This document shows, piece by piece, positions 18,265 through 27,781 of a stretch of 60,851 bases of DNA; position 1 is the first letter of the stretch, and each line of letters begins with the position of its first letter. The position numbers and the translations under genes were made by a program. Below the pieces are notes generated by a model. It saw only the letters and a program-made list of their open reading frames with translations. It was not told where the DNA came from and did not search any database. Origin of the DNA: Akkermansiaceae bacterium (GTDB lineage: Bacteria; Verrucomicrobiota; Verrucomicrobiia; Verrucomicrobiales; Akkermansiaceae); contig CAIKHZ010000217.1 in the NCBI GenBank assembly GCA_903827375.1, forward strand, positions 1 to 60,851. The letters are read 5' to 3'.

Positions 18265-21200
18265 TCACAAGCGCCCGAGGACTTCCTCGATGCGCTTTTC
18301 GGAAACCTTGCTGGCACAGCGGACGTCAGGTGCGAAAAGTGAGACACGGAATTCTTCTAACATCCAACCCGCTTCCCACAATCGCACATCTTCAGGGGCC
18401 GCGGTCCAGCGTCTGAACCACGGCAGCCACAGCCGCCGCAAACGCTCCATTTTTTCCAAATCTTTAATCAGCGGTAACGACGAAAGCCGTCCCAGGCGCG
18501 ATCGGATCGCCTGCAAGCGCCGCGGATAATCGCGGAGCTGCTCGAACCCGGCGCGCCACGCGAAATGCCCGCGCAACAACCACGCCAGTTGCTCCTCGAG
18601 ATCTTCCGCCACCGGCCCGAGGTTGCGATCCTTGCGCTGCGCTAAAATCCACGCCCGTACCTCCGGCAAAATTTCCACGGCTCCATCCAGACTCTTGCCA
18701 ACCACAGCAGCGGCCTCGTGCCAACGGCCCCGAGCCCGCTCGGTTAGCTCGCGAAATGCGTCGGGCGAACGGGGGAAAACCCCGCCAGCCGCTCCTTCCG
18801 CCGCTAACAATATCAACTCATCAAGCGAGGTCCCTCCCGGCCCGAGCCGCGGCAGCTCAATCCTGGCCATCAACCCTAACGGAAACTTTTTGCGCAGGTA
18901 GGCAACCTGTTCCGGGTGGGCCAGCCACAATAACCGCGCCCCACCGCCGCGGTGGCTTTCCGCCGCTTCCCCGGCACAGGTGAAGGCGCGCACGCCGACG
19001 GTTTTGCCGTCGTCCACTAAGGCCGGATAGGCCGCGCCGCCGGGCGTCTCGACGCGTTCCGGCAGCACCTCGCCATCCCAGGTGCTCATGCCGCGTCGTG
19101 CCACATCGGCATTGGCCACGGCCTCGAAGCGCAGGCGCATCCGATCTGAGAGATGCAATTTAAGGACTGCCACATCTTCGCCCATCGCCAGTTCCTCGCC
19201 CTCGTCATCGCAAACCCATACCTTGGTCACCATTTCCGGTGGCAGTTTGCTAGAATCAAATTCGCCCGGTTCCACCCGCGCTCCGTTGCGTTCCCGCACA
19301 TAATCACAGAGTGCCCGGGTGATCGACACATCTTTGGGCGCATATCTCCACAACTCCGCAAAGCCGTCGGCCACCGCAGCAATCGGCTGGCAAATGCGCC
19401 GCAAATCCTTCGGCAACGAACGCAATAATATCTCAGCCCGTTCGCGCAATGTGCCATCCACTCCCCAGCCCGGCAACCAGTCCGGCAACTTCGGCAATTG
19501 GTCCACATGCACGCCCAAGGTCACCCCGTCGTCCCGCTCGCCAGCCGCCGCATGATAATATAACGCATATCCATCGCCCTCATGCATCAACTCGTCCGGA
19601 AACTGATCTAGCCCCAAATCCGTCAGATCCTCGTCCATCACATCGGCCACATCCAACATGATGGCCGCCTCATTTTTCTCCAACCACTTATGAAAGGCCG
19701 CTGCGGTATTGATATCAGCGGGAACCCGCTCCTCGAAGAACCGCAGGACTGCCTCATCACTCCACAAGCCGCCCGGGCGCCGCAGTTTTTGTTCGATGAG
19801 CACCAGGTCTTCCTTCATCTCCTTCATCCGCTCCAAAAATTGACACTGCCGCCGCAAGCCCCCTCCCATCACGCCTTCACGCAGAAAGATCCCGTGGGCC
19901 GCCTTCGGATCCACCCGCCCGTAGTGCACCCGCCGCCCCGTCACCACCGGCAAACCACCGCACAGCACCGTCTGCTTCCCATACACTGCTCCCTGCGCCT
20001 CATCCCAGTGCGCCTCACCAAATTTGCTAACACACAAGTGCGGGGCCACCTGCTCGACCCATTCCGGCTCGATGCGCGCCACCCGCCGGGCCCACAAGCG
20101 AGAGGTTTCCACCAACTCCATCCCTAACACCCATTCCCAGCGCTTGCCAGCACCGAACAACCCCGACCCAGGAAAAATCGCGAAAAATCCGCCTGCCGCG
20201 CTGCGGTACGTCTTGTTCTCCCGGTCCCACAACCCGAACTGCCGCGGCACCCCGGCCAGCAGCGCGCGGTGAATGTTTGCATACGGTGCCCATGAGCCGG
20301 TCTCCTTGGCCAGCTTGCCTATTTGGATTCGCCACTCGCTTTCTAGCAAATCCGCAAGTTCGTCGTGCACGTTCGCCCATTCCATCACCCGTCGTGCATT
20401 GAGAAATGCCGGCCCCGCAAACTTGCGCAACGCGTTGCGCTGCCACCCGCCGCGGCTGTCGCGGAATTTTGACACATCCTTCCACAGCCGCAATATCCCC
20501 ATGAAATCACTATCGATGTCTTTCCACCGCTCGTGCGCCGTGTCCGCCTCCCGCTGCTTCTCCGCAGGTCGTTCCTTCGGGTCGTTAGACTCCAGAATCG
20601 CAACGATCGGCAACACCTCCGCCAAACAATTCTCCTTGCGTGCCTCTAACAACATTCGGCCTAGCCGCGGGTCAACCGGCAGCCTCGCCATCTGCCGCCC
20701 AAAATCAGTTAGCTCGCGTGCCTTGTCCAGCGCCCCCACCTCGCGCAGCGTCCGGTAGCCCTCTGCCACCGACTTTGGGTTGGGTGGATCGAGAAACGGA
20801 AACTCCTCGATGTCCGGCAAATTCAACGATTTCATCCGCAAAATCACCCCGGCCAGCGAACTGCGCCGAATCTCCGGATCCGTGAACTCCGGTCGATCTA
20901 ACATCTCACTCTCCTCGCATAACCTCACACAAATCCCGTCCCGCACCCGGCCGCAACGGCCCTTGCGCTGGCGGGCACTCGCCTGGCTCACCGGCTCGAC
21001 CTGCAAGCGCTGCACCCCACGTCCCGGGCTCCAGCGGCTCACCCGAGCCACCCCGGAGTCCACCACGCAGGCGATCCGCGGAATCGTCAACGACGTCTCC
21101 GCGACGTTGGTCGCCAGAATCAATCGTCGCTTCTGGCCCGGTTGAAACACCCGCTGTTGGTCGCCGAGTCCCAGCCGTGCAAACAGCGGCAGCACCTCGG

Positions 21201-21999
21201 TCCCCCGATAGCGCCGCCCGTCCAGCACCTCCGCACACTCGCGGATTTCCCGCTCGCCCGGCAAAAACACCAGCACATCGCCGTTGGGCTCTAACTCCCC
21301 CAGCCAGTCCACCGCCCGCGCCACTTGTTGCGACAGGTCCTCGTCCTCCATCGGCGGCAAGAAAAATTCCGCCACGGGAAACAGCCGACCAGGTGCTTCA
21401 ATCACCGGTGCAGGCACTCCATCCACACTGAAAAATTCCGCAAACGCCCCCGCATCCATCGTCGCCGAAGAAATCACCAATCTCAGGTCTTTGCGAATGG
21501 CCAACAGTCGTTTCAAATATCCAATTAAAAAATCAATATTAAGCGATCGTTCGTGAGCCTCATCGAGGATTATTGCTTGATACTGCTTGAGATTTCGGTC
21601 GCCCTGGGTTTCTGCGAGGAGGATTCCGTCGGTCATGAACTTGATCCGGGTGTCGCGGCAAAGGCGTTCTTCAAAGCGCACTTGGTAACCGACAAAGCTG
21701 CCCAGCGGGACCGCCAATTCCTCTGCGACCCGCCGCGCCACGCTTGCCGCAGCGATGCGCCGGGGCTGGGTGCAGCCGACGCGTCCGCCGTGCTCGCCGA
21801 GGACTTCCGCGACCATTTTTGGCAGCTGGGTGGTTTTTCCCGAACCGGTTTCGCTGACGACCACGACCACCTGATGCGCTGAGACGGCGGCAAGGATCTG
21901 CTCCCGGTGTTCCACCACCGGCAGGTCCTTGGGGTAATTCCATCGCATCCAATGTTCCTCCATCGCGCCCCGCAAGTAACCCGCATCCGCCATTCCCAC
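18265..21999 (-). CDS. hrpA: ATP-dependent RNA helicase HrpA (DEAH box)
   Basis: A 1244-residue superfamily 2 DEAH-box helicase, near the usual length of HrpA. Visible motifs are Walker A SETGSGKTTQLPK (residues 49-61), CTQPRRIAAASVA (motif Ia), DEAH in ILDEAHERSLN, SATMDAGAF (motif III), ATNVAETSLTIP (motif V) and QRKGRCGRVRDG (motif VI). The HA2/OB-fold region and a long C-terminal DUF3418-type region (YRRAGE-like WLLRGHFAWRAGFEQLRDYPRR) follow. Family role: mRNA processing and ribosome-stall rescue in the cytoplasm. It is the third gene of a minus-strand run, 25 bp after the Ski2-like gene. Start: MGMADAG at 21999; the ATG at 21993 is equally possible. Confidence 0.93.
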   Translation of the reverse strand: MGMADAGYLRGAMEEHWMRWNYPKDLPVVEHREQILAAVSAHQVVVVVSETGSGKTTQLPKMVAEVLGEHGGRVGCTQPRRIAAASVARRVAEELAVPLGSFVGYQVRFEERLCRDTRIKFMTDGILLAETQGDRNLKQYQAIILDEAHERSLNIDFLIGYLKRLLAIRKDLRLVISSATMDAGAFAEFFSVDGVPAPVIEAPGRLFPVAEFFLPPMEDEDLSQQVARAVDWLGELEPNGDVLVFLPGEREIRECAEVLDGRRYRGTEVLPLFARLGLGDQQRVFQPGQKRRLILATNVAETSLTIPRIACVVDSGVARVSRWSPGRGVQRLQVEPVSQASARQRKGRCGRVRDGICVRLCEESEMLDRPEFTDPEIRRSSLAGVILRMKSLNLPDIEEFPFLDPPNPKSVAEGYRTLREVGALDKARELTDFGRQMARLPVDPRLGRMLLEARKENCLAEVLPIVAILESNDPKERPAEKQREADTAHERWKDIDSDFMGILRLWKDVSKFRDSRGGWQRNALRKFAGPAFLNARRVMEWANVHDELADLLESEWRIQIGKLAKETGSWAPYANIHRALLAGVPRQFGLWDRENKTYRSAAGGFFAIFPGSGLFGAGKRWEWVLGMELVETSRLWARRVARIEPEWVEQVAPHLCVSKFGEAHWDEAQGAVYGKQTVLCGGLPVVTGRRVHYGRVDPKAAHGIFLREGVMGGGLRRQCQFLERMKEMKEDLVLIEQKLRRPGGLWSDEAVLRFFEERVPADINTAAAFHKWLEKNEAAIMLDVADVMDEDLTDLGLDQFPDELMHEGDGYALYYHAAAGERDDGVTLGVHVDQLPKLPDWLPGWGVDGTLRERAEILLRSLPKDLRRICQPIAAVADGFAELWRYAPKDVSITRALCDYVRERNGARVEPGEFDSSKLPPEMVTKVWVCDDEGEELAMGEDVAVLKLHLSDRMRLRFEAVANADVARRGMSTWDGEVLPERVETPGGAAYPALVDDGKTVGVRAFTCAGEAAESHRGGGARLLWLAHPEQVAYLRKKFPLGLMARIELPRLGPGGTSLDELILLAAEGAAGGVFPRSPDAFRELTERARGRWHEAAAVVGKSLDGAVEILPEVRAWILAQRKDRNLGPVAEDLEEQLAWLLRGHFAWRAGFEQLRDYPRRLQAIRSRLGRLSSLPLIKDLEKMERLRRLWLPWFRRWTAAPEDVRLWEAGWMLEEFRVSLFAPDVRCASKVSEKRIEEVLGRL

Positions 22000-22024
22000 A
22001 AGCCCGGATAAGGAGGACTGAACT

Positions 22025-24610
22025 CTAGCTGGCCGCCAGGGTTTCCAGCAACAGCACCGGGGTCCTGGTTAGGTTTGATTTTTCCATGTCAATAGTCAGA
22101 AAGACAGCCCAATCGTTAAGGTCATCTGGGTCGATGAGGGTTTGGACGACGGGCAGGAAGGGCCGCGCCTCGCCCGGCTTGGGCAGATTGGGCAAGTGGC
22201 TGTGGCGGCCATTGCGCGCCTCGGGATCCAGCCGGATCTGGTGCCGCGCGTCATGATAGGTATCCAGCAACTTGAGCAGCCGCTCGTGGGTCCACGGCTT
22301 GCCGTCGGAATCGGCCGGTTCGACCAAGCCGAGTGCGGTTTCCGTCTGATAGCGGGAAAGCGCGGTGACCAGGGTGAGGAGGTGGTTGCGCAGGTGGCGG
22401 GTAAAGGTGACCGGATTGCGGGTAAAGGGCGGAGGGGGAGAATTTTGGATTTTGGATTTTGGATTTTCAATGTCGGATATGTTGGCCGATGCATCGGTGC
22501 TGGCGGTGTTGCCGATGCTCTGCCATTCGTCCAGCAGGCTGGAATCGGTGTGGCGGACGATCACCTCGAGGAACGAAGCGGCTTCTTGGACGGCCTCGGT
22601 TTTGGCGGCGTCGGGGACGGTTTGGGCGAGGACCTTGTACACCTCGTTGAGGTGACGCAACAAGACCGCCTCGGCACGCTCGAGCTTGTAGGTCTTGATG
22701 TAGTCCTCAAACGACTGATAGTTCTCCAACATTTCGCGTGCGACCGACTTGGGCCGCACGTTCTCACTGTCCAGGTACGGGTGGCGCAACTTGAACGCAT
22801 TGAAGGTGGTGTAAATGAATTCCTTGCCGGGCATCGGCCACTCGACCTCCTCTAACCGGGCAATCCGCGCGTCATACTCCACGCCCTCGTCCTTGAGCCG
22901 GGCCATCAACTCGCTCTTGATCAGATCCACCTGCTTGCGCAGCACGATGTCCGGATTTTCCAAAATGGCCTCGATCAGCGAGATGAGGTTCAGCGCGTAA
23001 TCGTCGGCGGCGGGATCGAGTTGCGGAATGGCATCTAGCAGCCAAAGACTCAGCGCGTGGTTGATCGAAAAATCCTCCGGCAAAGCCACATCGACGACTA
23101 CCTTGTTAGGACCAACCCGTTTGGCCACAGGCAGGATGTGGAGAATTTTGGCGCGCACCAGGCCTCGGAAAAGCTGGTAGGCTCGCTTCGTTAGATCCTT
23201 GCGTTTGGCAGGCGGCTCGTGACAGCGGCGGATGATATCTTTAAGCGCGGCGCAACCATCCTCACTGGTGCGCGACAACACGTTGAGCAGCGTGTGATGG
23301 GCGATCGAGAAACTGGAGGTGAGCGGCTCGGGTGGCGCAATGCGCAACTTGTCAAAGGTGGCCTCATCCCAGTGGACGAAGTTGTGCTCCGGCGGCTTGC
23401 GCTTCACGAGGCTGCGCTTCTTGTTCGGATTACCCGCAGCCTTGGCCTCAAGCTTGAGGTTTTCGATGACGTGTTCCGGTGCCTGGGCGACGACGTAGCC
23501 GACGCTATCAAAGCCACGGCGTCCGGCGCGTCCGCAGATTTGGCGGAAGTCCCGGGCACTGAGAATCTTGGTGCCGCGCCCATCATACTTGCACAACCCG
23601 GTGAACATCACTGTGCGAATCGGCACGTTGACGCCCACCCCTAACGTGTCAGTCCCGCACACCACCTTGAGCAGGCCCGCTCCGGTGAGTTTCTCTATCA
23701 AAAGCCGGTATTTCGGCAGCAAGCCGGCGTGGTGGATACCGACGCCGTGGCGGAGGATTTTTGCCAGTTCGCGGCCATAGGGGCTGCGGAAATCCGCATT
23801 GTGAAGGGCACGGGCAATGGCGGCCTTTTCCTCCTTGCTGCAAAAATTGGTAGAGAGCAGGTCGCGTGCGGTGTCGGCACACGAGTTTTGGGTGAAGTGG
23901 ACGAGATAGATCGGGGCCTGATCGGCCTCGACGAGTTCGGCCACCTTGTCCTGCAGCAAGGTGGTGGAATAGGAGAACTCCAACGGCACCGGACGCTGGT
24001 CGGATTGCACGAGGGTGGTTGCCTCATCTGTTAGGGCAGTGAGTTGCTTGGCAAAAAACGATGAATCGCCGAGGGTGGCGGACATCAGGAGGAAGCGGGC
24101 GCGCGGCAGGGTGAGCAGCGGGATTTGCCAGGCACCACCGCGAGAGGCGTCCGCATAGTAATGGAACTCATCCATGATGACGTCATCGGCCTGCGCTGCG
24201 GCCCCCTCGCGGAGGGCCATGTTAGCGAGGATCTCCGCGGTGCAACAGATGACCGGAGCATCATGGTTGACGGTGGCGTCGCCGGTGATCATGCCGACGT
24301 GCTGCGGCCCGAAAAGCCGGCACAACGAGAGGAATTTTTCGTTAGCTAGGGCTTTGATAGGTACCGTGTAAAACGAGCGACGGCCCTGGCAGAGCGACTT
24401 GAATTGCAAGGCCAAGGCGACCAGCGATTTGCCGGAGCCGGTGGGGGTGTCGAGGATGACGTTCTTATTTTGGAAAATCTCGAGGATGGCCTCCTCCTGA
24501 TGGCCATACGGCTCGATGCCGGCATTTGTCAGATACTCGAGAAAGGCATTGAGGATGTCGTCAGCCGATGCATCGCGTGGCAAAGGGGCTGGGTCGAGTG
24601 GATAGGGCAT
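22025..24610 (-). CDS. Ski2-like DExH RNA helicase (DUF3516 type)
   Basis: An 861-residue superfamily 2 helicase of the Ski2 group. The ATG at 24610 (MPYPLDPAPLP) is preferred; the in-frame extension to 24919 is Ser/Pro-rich out-of-frame sequence of the MFS gene. Motifs: DTPTGSGKSLVA (Walker A), VPIKALANEKF (Ia), MDEFHYY (motif II is DEFH where Ski2 relatives usually have DEVH), LMSATLGDSS (III), GTDTLGVGVNVP (V) and QICGRAGRRGFDS (VI). The C-terminal third matches the DUF3516-type extension. Near residue 720 a low-complexity run (ENPKSKIQNSPPPP) is encoded by a short heptamer repeat. It starts 13 bp after the transporter stop, so the genes are probably co-transcribed. An RNA-processing role is inferred from the family and the hrpA neighbour. 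Confidence 0.87.
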   Translation of the reverse strand: MPYPLDPAPLPRDASADDILNAFLEYLTNAGIEPYGHQEEAILEIFQNKNVILDTPTGSGKSLVALALQFKSLCQGRRSFYTVPIKALANEKFLSLCRLFGPQHVGMITGDATVNHDAPVICCTAEILANMALREGAAAQADDVIMDEFHYYADASRGGAWQIPLLTLPRARFLLMSATLGDSSFFAKQLTALTDEATTLVQSDQRPVPLEFSYSTTLLQDKVAELVEADQAPIYLVHFTQNSCADTARDLLSTNFCSKEEKAAIARALHNADFRSPYGRELAKILRHGVGIHHAGLLPKYRLLIEKLTGAGLLKVVCGTDTLGVGVNVPIRTVMFTGLCKYDGRGTKILSARDFRQICGRAGRRGFDSVGYVVAQAPEHVIENLKLEAKAAGNPNKKRSLVKRKPPEHNFVHWDEATFDKLRIAPPEPLTSSFSIAHHTLLNVLSRTSEDGCAALKDIIRRCHEPPAKRKDLTKRAYQLFRGLVRAKILHILPVAKRVGPNKVVVDVALPEDFSINHALSLWLLDAIPQLDPAADDYALNLISLIEAILENPDIVLRKQVDLIKSELMARLKDEGVEYDARIARLEEVEWPMPGKEFIYTTFNAFKLRHPYLDSENVRPKSVAREMLENYQSFEDYIKTYKLERAEAVLLRHLNEVYKVLAQTVPDAAKTEAVQEAASFLEVIVRHTDSSLLDEWQSIGNTASTDASANISDIENPKSKIQNSPPPPFTRNPVTFTRHLRNHLLTLVTALSRYQTETALGLVEPADSDGKPWTHERLLKLLDTYHDARHQIRLDPEARNGRHSHLPNLPKPGEARPFLPVVQTLIDPDDLNDWAVFLTIDMEKSNLTRTPVLLLETLAAS
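22442..22468. repeat. heptanucleotide short tandem repeat inside the Ski2-like gene
   Basis: Three copies of ATTTTGG plus ATTTTC (22442-22468), in a gene that is otherwise GC-rich. On the coding strand it encodes part of ENPKSKIQN. Similar AT-rich heptamer repeats are known as short tandemly repeated repetitive (STRR) sequences, mostly between genes in cyanobacteria. Here the repeat lies in frame between conserved regions. Confidence 0.7.
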
Positions 24611-24623
24611 GGGAAGGATTCGC

Positions 24624-26258
24624 TCAATGGCCGCCACTGGGATTGTGGCCGAGGAGACCTTGCGAGCCGCTGAGTTTGCACCATGAGAAGCCGTAGATGG
24701 AAATGATGATAAAGCAGCCTGCAGGAACGGCGAAGCCGGCGGACATGCCGTAGTCGTCACCGAGTTTACCCATGAGTTTGGGAAGGAGAGCCCCGCCCAT
24801 GATGGCCATGACGATAAAGGAAGAGGCCACCTTGGACTTTTTGCCGAGGCCATGGATGCCCAGCGCGAAGATGGTGGGGAACATGATAGACATGAAGAAG
24901 AAGCTGAGGAACAAGGCAATAACCGAGATCCAGCCTAGCTTGGCCACGATGAGGCCCATGAGCACGACATTGGCCAGGGCATACATGCCAAGTGCCTTGT
25001 GAGCGGCGAGCTTGTTAAGCAGACCGGCTCCCGTGAAGCGTCCGAGCAGGAAGAGCGAAAACCCGAAAATGGATAGCAATTTGGTGGCACCTTGTTCGGT
25101 GGCGAACCACGAGCCGTTGCGGAATTCCGAGCCACTGGCCCCACCGACGAGGAACGACCAGGAGCTTTTCATGGTGGCAGTCAAGGCAGGCATATCTTCC
25201 ACGATGTAGTTGATGAAGAAGCTGAAGATACCGGCTTGGGCGGCGACATAAACGAATTGAGCGATGACGGCGCCGGTGAAATGGCCGTGGGCCCAGATGG
25301 ATTTATGAGGCACGGACGCGGATTGGTCCAGGTGATAGGCATCCTCGTTGACGATGTCCGGGATGTTAGACCGGTAGAAGACGACGCAAAGTGCAAGCAC
25401 AATTGCGGCAATGACCGCGTAGGGGATCCACACGGTTTGATGGGCTGAAGTGATACAAACGTGGCATTTGCCATCCACCTTGGAGAGTTCATTTTTCAAC
25501 CACAAATCAGCGGTGGTGGAACAAGCAGCGCAAGATTCCAATTCCCCGGCGGATGGATCAGCCAACAAGTGGTGGCGGTGAAGCTTGGCCTTCTGGCTGG
25601 CAAGATCACTGGTAAGGTCCGCTTTCTTTTGCTGGCAAGGCTGACAATTGTCAATGGAGGCCTTGTGAGAGCCCGAGTCGATATGTGCTTGATGGATGCC
25701 GGGGTCGGCGTAGAAAAACAGGCCGCCGATGATGGGGCCGAGGATCCAGCCCACACCGTTAGCGGATTGAGCAAGGTTGATGCGCACTGCGGCGAACTGC
25801 GGGGCACCAAGCACCGTGGTGTAGGGATTGGCAATGGTTTCGAGGAATGTGAGGCCCATTGAAATCACACAAACGCCAAGAAGAAAGGCCCAGAACGCAG
25901 AGATTTGGGTGGCAGGGATGAACCACAGGCAGCCGGTGGCTACCATGAACAGGCCGACGATGATGCCGGTTTTATAGCCGAGACGGCGGGCAAGCCAACC
26001 GGCCGGGAGAGCCATCAGGAAGTAGCCAAGGTAGTGGGCAAACTGGACATTGGCGGATTGGGATTTGGAAAGATGAAGGAAGTCCTGAAAGTGTTTATCC
26101 ATCACGTCGATCATGCCATTGCAGACTGCCCACAAGAAGAACAGTGAGGTAATGAGGAGGAAGGTGAAACCGTACGACTTGCCATCGGCGGTCTTGAACA
26201 TGCTGGGTTGGTTCATGGGGGGATGGGATGATTGAGGGTAAACTAGCGGGTGTGACAT
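24624..26258 (-). CDS. FucP-type sugar:proton symporter (MFS) with cysteine-rich insertion
   Basis: A 544-residue MFS transporter with about 12 membrane helices, related to the L-fucose/glucose-galactose permease group. Typical landmarks: LITSLFFLWAVCNGMIDVM (TM1), AHYLGYFLMALPAGWLARR (TM2), GLTFLETIANPYTTVLG (TM4) and RINLAQSANGVGWILGP (TM5). Between TM5 and TM6, where FucP has a short periplasmic loop, there is a ~90-residue insertion (residues ~184-275). It carries three CxxC pairs: CQPC (205/208), CAAC (243/246) and CHVC (265/268), plus HRHH at 227-230. The substrate cannot be read from sequence, but nearby GH29 and GH20 genes suggest a sugar such as fucose. Start: ATG at 26258, or 26216 (MNQPSMFK); neither has a good RBS. 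First gene of the run ending with hrpA. Confidence 0.85.
   Translation of the reverse strand: MSHPLVYPQSSHPPMNQPSMFKTADGKSYGFTFLLITSLFFLWAVCNGMIDVMDKHFQDFLHLSKSQSANVQFAHYLGYFLMALPAGWLARRLGYKTGIIVGLFMVATGCLWFIPATQISAFWAFLLGVCVISMGLTFLETIANPYTTVLGAPQFAAVRINLAQSANGVGWILGPIIGGLFFYADPGIHQAHIDSGSHKASIDNCQPCQQKKADLTSDLASQKAKLHRHHLLADPSAGELESCAACSTTADLWLKNELSKVDGKCHVCITSAHQTVWIPYAVIAAIVLALCVVFYRSNIPDIVNEDAYHLDQSASVPHKSIWAHGHFTGAVIAQFVYVAAQAGIFSFFINYIVEDMPALTATMKSSWSFLVGGASGSEFRNGSWFATEQGATKLLSIFGFSLFLLGRFTGAGLLNKLAAHKALGMYALANVVLMGLIVAKLGWISVIALFLSFFFMSIMFPTIFALGIHGLGKKSKVASSFIVMAIMGGALLPKLMGKLGDDYGMSAGFAVPAGCFIIISIYGFSWCKLSGSQGLLGHNPSGGH
25455..25646 (-). other. three-CxxC insertion domain in the FucP-like transporter
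   Basis: Encodes residues 205-268 of the transporter. Three CxxC pairs spaced about 35 and 20 residues apart, with a helical KADLTSDLASQKAK segment and HRHH between. From FucP topology this loop should face the periplasm. The cysteines could bind a metal, form disulfides, or act as a redox element. Confidence 0.7.
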
Positions 26259-26331
26259 GGGTAATGACAGCTAGAGCGGCCCAGGGCAAGCGCGGAAATG
26301 CAGGCGCAGGGCTGAATTAGGGCGGCCTGAT

Positions 26332-26574
26332 TCAGGGCTGGCGTTCCTTCTTATTGGCATCGGCGGTCATAGACGCGTCGCTACAACCCGTCCCAGGTGC
26401 TCGGCACGGAATGACTGCGCTCGGACTTAACGCCTCCAATTCAAAGACTTGAGCCTGATAGGCCGCAAAATTCCCGCTGCCAATGGCCCCTTCAAGATCT
26501 TTCATTCCGGGCTCCCAGGCCCGGGCGTTCGTCGCTAAAGCCATCAAAGCGAATCCGACGCAGAGATTCCCCAA
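26332..26574 (-). CDS. possible small exported protein, no ATG start
   Basis: An 80-residue frame read from a TTG at 26574. The N-terminus (GNLCVGFALMALATNARA, then WEPGMKDLEGAIGSG) looks like a signal peptide with an ARA cleavage site. There is no ATG before residue 11. The in-frame codons just upstream read stop-Lys-Asn-Arg, a positively charged n-region preceded by TAG where a start would be expected. So this is either a non-ATG gene or one that has lost its start codon. It lies alone between trxB and the transporter gene; the family is not recognised. Confidence 0.3.
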   Translation of the reverse strand: MGNLCVGFALMALATNARAWEPGMKDLEGAIGSGNFAAYQAQVFELEALSPSAVIPCRAPGTGCSDASMTADANKKERQP

Positions 26575-26617
26575 GCGGTTCTTCTATGGCGTCATGCTCT
26601 TTGTTAGCCAAAGGGAA

Positions 26618-26664
26618 CCCCATCCCGACCCACCGGCGGGTGCTCCTGACCGGCGGGATTGGGG
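26618..26664 (-). terminator. imperfect hairpin downstream of trxB
   Basis: CCCCATCCCG (26618-26627) pairs with CGGGATTGGGG (26654-26664) with one bulge; between them ACCGGCGGGT is itself self-complementary. It lies 36 bp past the trxB stop. No clear T-tract, so it may be a terminator or a repeat element. Confidence 0.35.
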
Positions 26665-26699
26665 GCTGCAACCCGTGATGAGGGCCATTTCCGGATGCA

Positions 26700-27629
26700 T
26701 CACGACGCGTGCTCGCTGAGGTAGCGTTCGGCCTCCAGCGCTGCGGCGCAACCCTGACCGGCCGCAGTGATAGCCTGTCGATAGAAATGATCCGCCACAT
26801 CGCCAGCAGCGAACAAACCGGGGGTCTTGGTCGCCGTGCGTCCGGGTTGTTGCAGGATGTAGCCGTTCTCATCCTTGTCCACCAAACCGTCGAGAAATCC
26901 GCTGTTAGGCACATGGCCGATCGCCACAAACACACAACTCACCGCCAACTCGCGGGTTGTGCCATCGAGAAGGTTGGTGAGGGTGACAGCCCGCACCTCG
27001 CCTTTTTCATCGGTTAGGTATTCGCTAGCTGTGGAGTTCCAAACCGGCACAATTTTCGGGTTAGCCAGCGTGCGTTCGACCATGATTTTAGAGGCTCGCA
27101 GCGTGTCGCGGCGATGAATCAAATACACCGTGCTCGCGAAACGCGTCAGAAATCCGGCCTCTTCGCATGCGCTATCGCCGCCACCGATCACGCACACCGG
27201 CACGTTGCGATAGAACGCTCCGTCGCAAGTGGCGCAGGAGGTGAGGCCGTGGCCGATGAGGGATTTTTCATTGGGCAGGCCGAGGTGGCGGGGAGCTGCG
27301 CCGGTGGCAACGATGATCGTCTTCGCCTCGTAACTCTCAGCTCCGGTACTCACCAAAAAACTGCCGTCATCCCGCCGCGTAACCCCCTCCACGTTGGCCC
27401 AAGCAATACGCGCCCCGAATTTCTCCGCCTGGGCCTGCATTTTCATCATCAATTCCGGCCCCATGATCCCATCCGGATGACCTGGGAAATTCTCCACCTC
27501 CGTGGTGGTGGTGAGCTGGCCGCCGGGCTGAGTGCCGGAAAGCATGAGCGGGTTGAGGTTGGCGCGGGCGGTGTAAATGGCTGCGGTGTAACCCGCGCAA
27601 CCGGTGCCGATGATGATGACGTCTTCCAT
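26700..27629 (-). CDS. trxB: thioredoxin reductase
   Basis: A 309-residue low-molecular-weight thioredoxin-disulfide reductase, normal length. It transfers electrons from NADPH through FAD to thioredoxin in the cytoplasm. Visible: the FAD-binding Rossmann start IIIGTGCAGYTAAIYTARA (the usual GSGPAG is GTGCAG here, with Cys replacing Pro), GGQLTTTTEVENFPG, the redox-active CATC (Cys132 and Cys135), the NADPH site VIGGGDSACEEAGFLTR, and the second FAD motif GLFAAGDVADHFYRQAITAAGQG. It is divergent from ispH with about 150 bp between them. Confidence 0.95.
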   Translation of the reverse strand: MEDVIIIGTGCAGYTAAIYTARANLNPLMLSGTQPGGQLTTTTEVENFPGHPDGIMGPELMMKMQAQAEKFGARIAWANVEGVTRRDDGSFLVSTGAESYEAKTIIVATGAAPRHLGLPNEKSLIGHGLTSCATCDGAFYRNVPVCVIGGGDSACEEAGFLTRFASTVYLIHRRDTLRASKIMVERTLANPKIVPVWNSTASEYLTDEKGEVRAVTLTNLLDGTTRELAVSCVFVAIGHVPNSGFLDGLVDKDENGYILQQPGRTATKTPGLFAAGDVADHFYRQAITAAGQGCAAALEAERYLSEHAS

Positions 27630-27781
27630 GAATTTGGGGTGTTGAGATGAGGAACTTAGCCGCCGCTAGTCATCGGGCCGATTGTCCGGCGAGTCAATCC
27701 CCGTATTAAGGGACAGACAAATTGTAAGGTTCGTCGGCTCTTGGCCGATGAAATGAGTTGGTGGCGGGCGATTTTGGGCTT

